A stretch of 6,750 bases of DNA, from NCBI GenBank assembly GCA_902766675.1, contig CACXEN010000182.1, positions 1 through 6,750 of the forward strand, read 5' to 3'. The notes under the pieces are model-generated. The model made no database searches and was not told the DNA's origin. It saw nothing but the letters and a program-made list of their open reading frames with translations. The position numbers and the translations under genes are program-made. Source of the DNA: an uncultured Erysipelotrichaceae bacterium (GTDB taxonomy: Bacteria > Bacillota_I > Bacilli_A > Erysipelotrichales > Erysipelotrichaceae). This document shows positions 5,512 through 6,750 of the stretch, piece after piece; the stretch's first letter is position 1, and every line of letters starts with the position of its first letter.

Positions 5512-6069
5512 TTATAGTTGGTGTATTTGTATACCAAATACACCACATAACTCTTCCATCGTAAATATATTTGCCAAATTCATAACTTGCCCTACAATCA
5601 TCAAGCATCCATAGGCATCACTTAATGCATTATGATGATCTAATGCAATATCAAGATGTTCGCATACATCATTGAGACGATGATGTGCTAAAGATGGAAA
5701 TGCTTTTCTTGATAAAGTGACTGTATCGACATATTGAATCTTTGGGATTGGTAAATGATTTAATTTACATACTTCCCTAAGACAAGCTATATCAAATCTC
5801 GCATTATGTGCGACCACAATCGCACCTTCAAATGCTTGAATGACATCTGGATATATCTCTTTCCATCTTGGAGCATCTTCTACATCCTTTTTGGATATCC
5901 CATGTACCATTTGATTGCCACGGGCAAAATAGGAAACTTCTTCCTCTGGTTTAATGAGAGAATATAGTGTTTCCTCAATAGCTCCATCTTCGATTGTCGC
6001 AATGCCTATCGCACATATACTAGCTGGATTAGCATTCGCCGTTTCAAAATCCAAGCCTACAATTTTCAT
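5512..6069 (-). CDS. DnaQ-like 3'-5' exonuclease (DEDDh family)
   Basis: This 185-residue protein is a stand-alone exonuclease domain. Exo I is DFET with D7 and E9, preceded by the strand KIVGL; Exo II is AHNARFD with D93; Exo III is HNALSDA with H146 and D151, the Hx4D of the DEDDh class. Both catalytic acids and the histidine are present, so it should be active with two metal ions on single-stranded DNA or RNA ends. Size and HGIS (56-59) resemble DNA polymerase III epsilon-like proteins annotated as 3'-5' exonucleases in Bacillota; no polymerase or BRCT part is attached. The ATG overlaps the metal sensor's stop as ATGA, so the two are translationally coupled; the upstream purine run AAAAG is a weak ribosome site. 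Whether it serves proofreading, repair or RNA turnover cannot be told. Confidence 0.92.
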   Translation of the reverse strand: MKIVGLDFETANANPASICAIGIATIEDGAIEETLYSLIKPEEEVSYFARGNQMVHGISKKDVEDAPRWKEIYPDVIQAFEGAIVVAHNARFDIACLREVCKLNHLPIPKIQYVDTVTLSRKAFPSLAHHRLNDVCEHLDIALDHHNALSDAYGCLMIVGQVMNLANIFTMEELCGVFGIQIHQL

Positions 6070-6395
6070 TCTTTTATATGCTCATATGCCATTTTATAAA
6101 TATTGACGATGTGCTCATCTGCCATCGAATAAAATACATTCTTACCTATTTTACGAGAACTGACTAATTTTGTTTTCTTTAATTGTGCAAGTTGATGAGA
6201 TATTGCACTCGTGCTCATTTCTAATAATGAAGATAAATCAGAAACACATAGTTCTCTTGTGAATAATGCATTCATAATTTTTAAGCGTGTAGAATCTCCA
6301 AACATATCAAAAATAAGACTTAGTTCATCATAGTCCTCTTCTTCTAGCATCGCTTTTTTACATGCCTTTACAGCTTCTTCATCGACGTATTTCAT
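6066..6395 (-). CDS. ArsR/SmtB family metal-sensing repressor with alpha5 zinc-type site
   Basis: This 109-residue winged-helix protein has the family blocks DSTRLKIMNALF (34-45), ELCVSDL (48-54), the recognition helix MSTSAISHQLAQLK (60-73) and the wing VSSRKIGKNVFYSM (78-91). The last helix holds D93-x-H95-x10-H106-x2-E109, the exact spacing of the alpha5 zinc site of SmtB (D104, H106, H117, E120) and close to CzrA. C50 in ELCV matches SmtB C61; the second cysteine of the CxC found in CadC and ArsR is a serine. A zinc or cobalt-responsive dimeric repressor is therefore more likely than an arsenic or cadmium sensor. The start has GAGG (6404-6407) 8 nt upstream and overlaps the previous gene by ATGA. 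No metal transporter is visible; its target may lie outside the window. Confidence 0.9.
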   Translation of the reverse strand: MKYVDEEAVKACKKAMLEEEDYDELSLIFDMFGDSTRLKIMNALFTRELCVSDLSSLLEMSTSAISHQLAQLKKTKLVSSRKIGKNVFYSMADEHIVNIYKMAYEHIKE

Positions 6396-6750
6396 GATTT
6401 TGACCTCTTGATTGATGTATTCTTCACTTCTTTATTTGGTGCATATTGATCTAAATATTTCTTTACACTGCTTTTATTATACAACTCCATGACCTCACTT
6501 GTGCCATCGACTAGCGTAATATATAACTGATCATATGTCGCATGCCATTCATATCGCCAAGACACAATATCTTCATAATATATAATATTGCATCGACTTT
6601 TTTCATTTAAGTTATATAAGACCATATATTCATCACTAAATTCACATAGTACTTTATCTGGCATAACCAATAATCCAAATAATCCAAATAGAAGAAGTAA
6701 TATTCCCACAAAATATATTTCTGGTTTTAATAAGATAAATGCAACACCAC
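6392..6750 (-). CDS. Membrane protein with C-terminal soluble domain, 5' end beyond window
   Basis: The frame stays open from the right edge, so 118 residues are visible and the true start lies outside. A GTG at 6709 could be read as a start but falls inside a hydrophobic stretch with open frame before it, so I read it as valine. The visible part begins with the end of one hydrophobic segment (GVAFILL), a short KPEIY turn, and a second membrane segment (VGILLLLFGLFGLLVM). Then follows a beta-rich region of about 75 residues containing IIYYEDIVSWRYEW and LYITLVDGTSEVMEL. Two membrane helices followed by such a domain recall small bacterial PH-like (YcxB/YdbT-type) membrane proteins; this is a guess from layout. 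The tail is basic. Its stop overlaps the metal sensor's start by 4 nt, so it belongs to the same operon. Confidence 0.75.
   Translation of the reverse strand, partial: GVAFILLKPEIYFVGILLLLFGLFGLLVMPDKVLCEFSDEYMVLYNLNEKSRCNIIYYEDIVSWRYEWHATYDQLYITLVDGTSEVMELYNKSSVKKYLDQYAPNKEVKNTSIKRSKS

Noticed and set aside
5417..5614. Plus-strand open frame across the gap and exonuclease 3' end
   Set aside because: No ribosome site or domain; half is antisense to the exonuclease and the rest is explained by regulatory dyads.
6392..6709. GTG at 6709 as the real start of the membrane protein
   Set aside because: The frame is open to the window edge with hydrophobic codons before it, and no Shine-Dalgarno site precedes the GTG.
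1..6750. CRISPR array, insertion sequence, tRNA, phage or toxin-antitoxin genes
   Set aside because: I saw no spaced direct repeats, transposase motifs, tRNA-like cloverleaf or typical defence genes; all long frames are ordinary chromosomal families.

Overview
The window is AT-rich, gene-dense DNA with short intergenic gaps, several 4-nt ATGA overlaps and Shine-Dalgarno sites. This fits a low-GC Bacillota. The gene content (folate ECF S component under a THF riboswitch, tandem U32 proteins, zinc-dependent PLC family protein, small pyrophosphatase-like protein) suggests a gut-type Erysipelotrichia or related Clostridia. That assignment is inference from protein style; no rRNA or other marker gene is present.

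Layout. (1) Positions 1-1443, minus strand: two overlapping U32 family genes, probably tRNA hydroxylation (YrrN/YrrO or TrhP type); the second runs off the left edge. (2) 1444-1632: a divergent regulatory region with an extended -10 promoter for the U32 pair and, on the plus strand, a promoter, a THF (folT-type) riboswitch and a hairpin just before the folT ribosome binding site. (3) 1633-2211: folT, ending in a probable intrinsic terminator. (4) 2227-5004, plus strand: an apparent three-gene operon of the PLP-homeostasis protein YggS, a fold-type I aminotransferase and a cytoplasmic zinc-dependent phospholipase C family protein, all tightly spaced. (5) 5001-6750, minus strand: a membrane protein running off the right edge, an SmtB-like ArsR family metal sensor and a DEDDh exonuclease, joined by 4-nt overlaps. 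After a 112-nt gap rich in dyad symmetry comes a pyrophosphatase-fold protein whose terminator lies inside the end of the convergent phospholipase gene.

How the parts fit. Folate uptake appears to be controlled by folate through the riboswitch. YggS and the aminotransferase share PLP chemistry and are translationally coupled. The minus-strand right-hand cluster links a probable zinc sensor with an exonuclease; its target is not visible.

The most unusual signals are regulatory. Two genes, the U32 paralogue and yggS, have the same TGnTAYAAT-N6-ATG arrangement, with an in-frame stop just upstream and no Shine-Dalgarno site, which predicts leaderless mRNAs. The gap before the pyrophosphatase-like gene carries two copies of TGTAA-N5-TTACA 23 bp apart plus two other dyads. 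I see no CRISPR array, insertion sequence, tRNA, rRNA, prophage or clearly novel multi-gene system.
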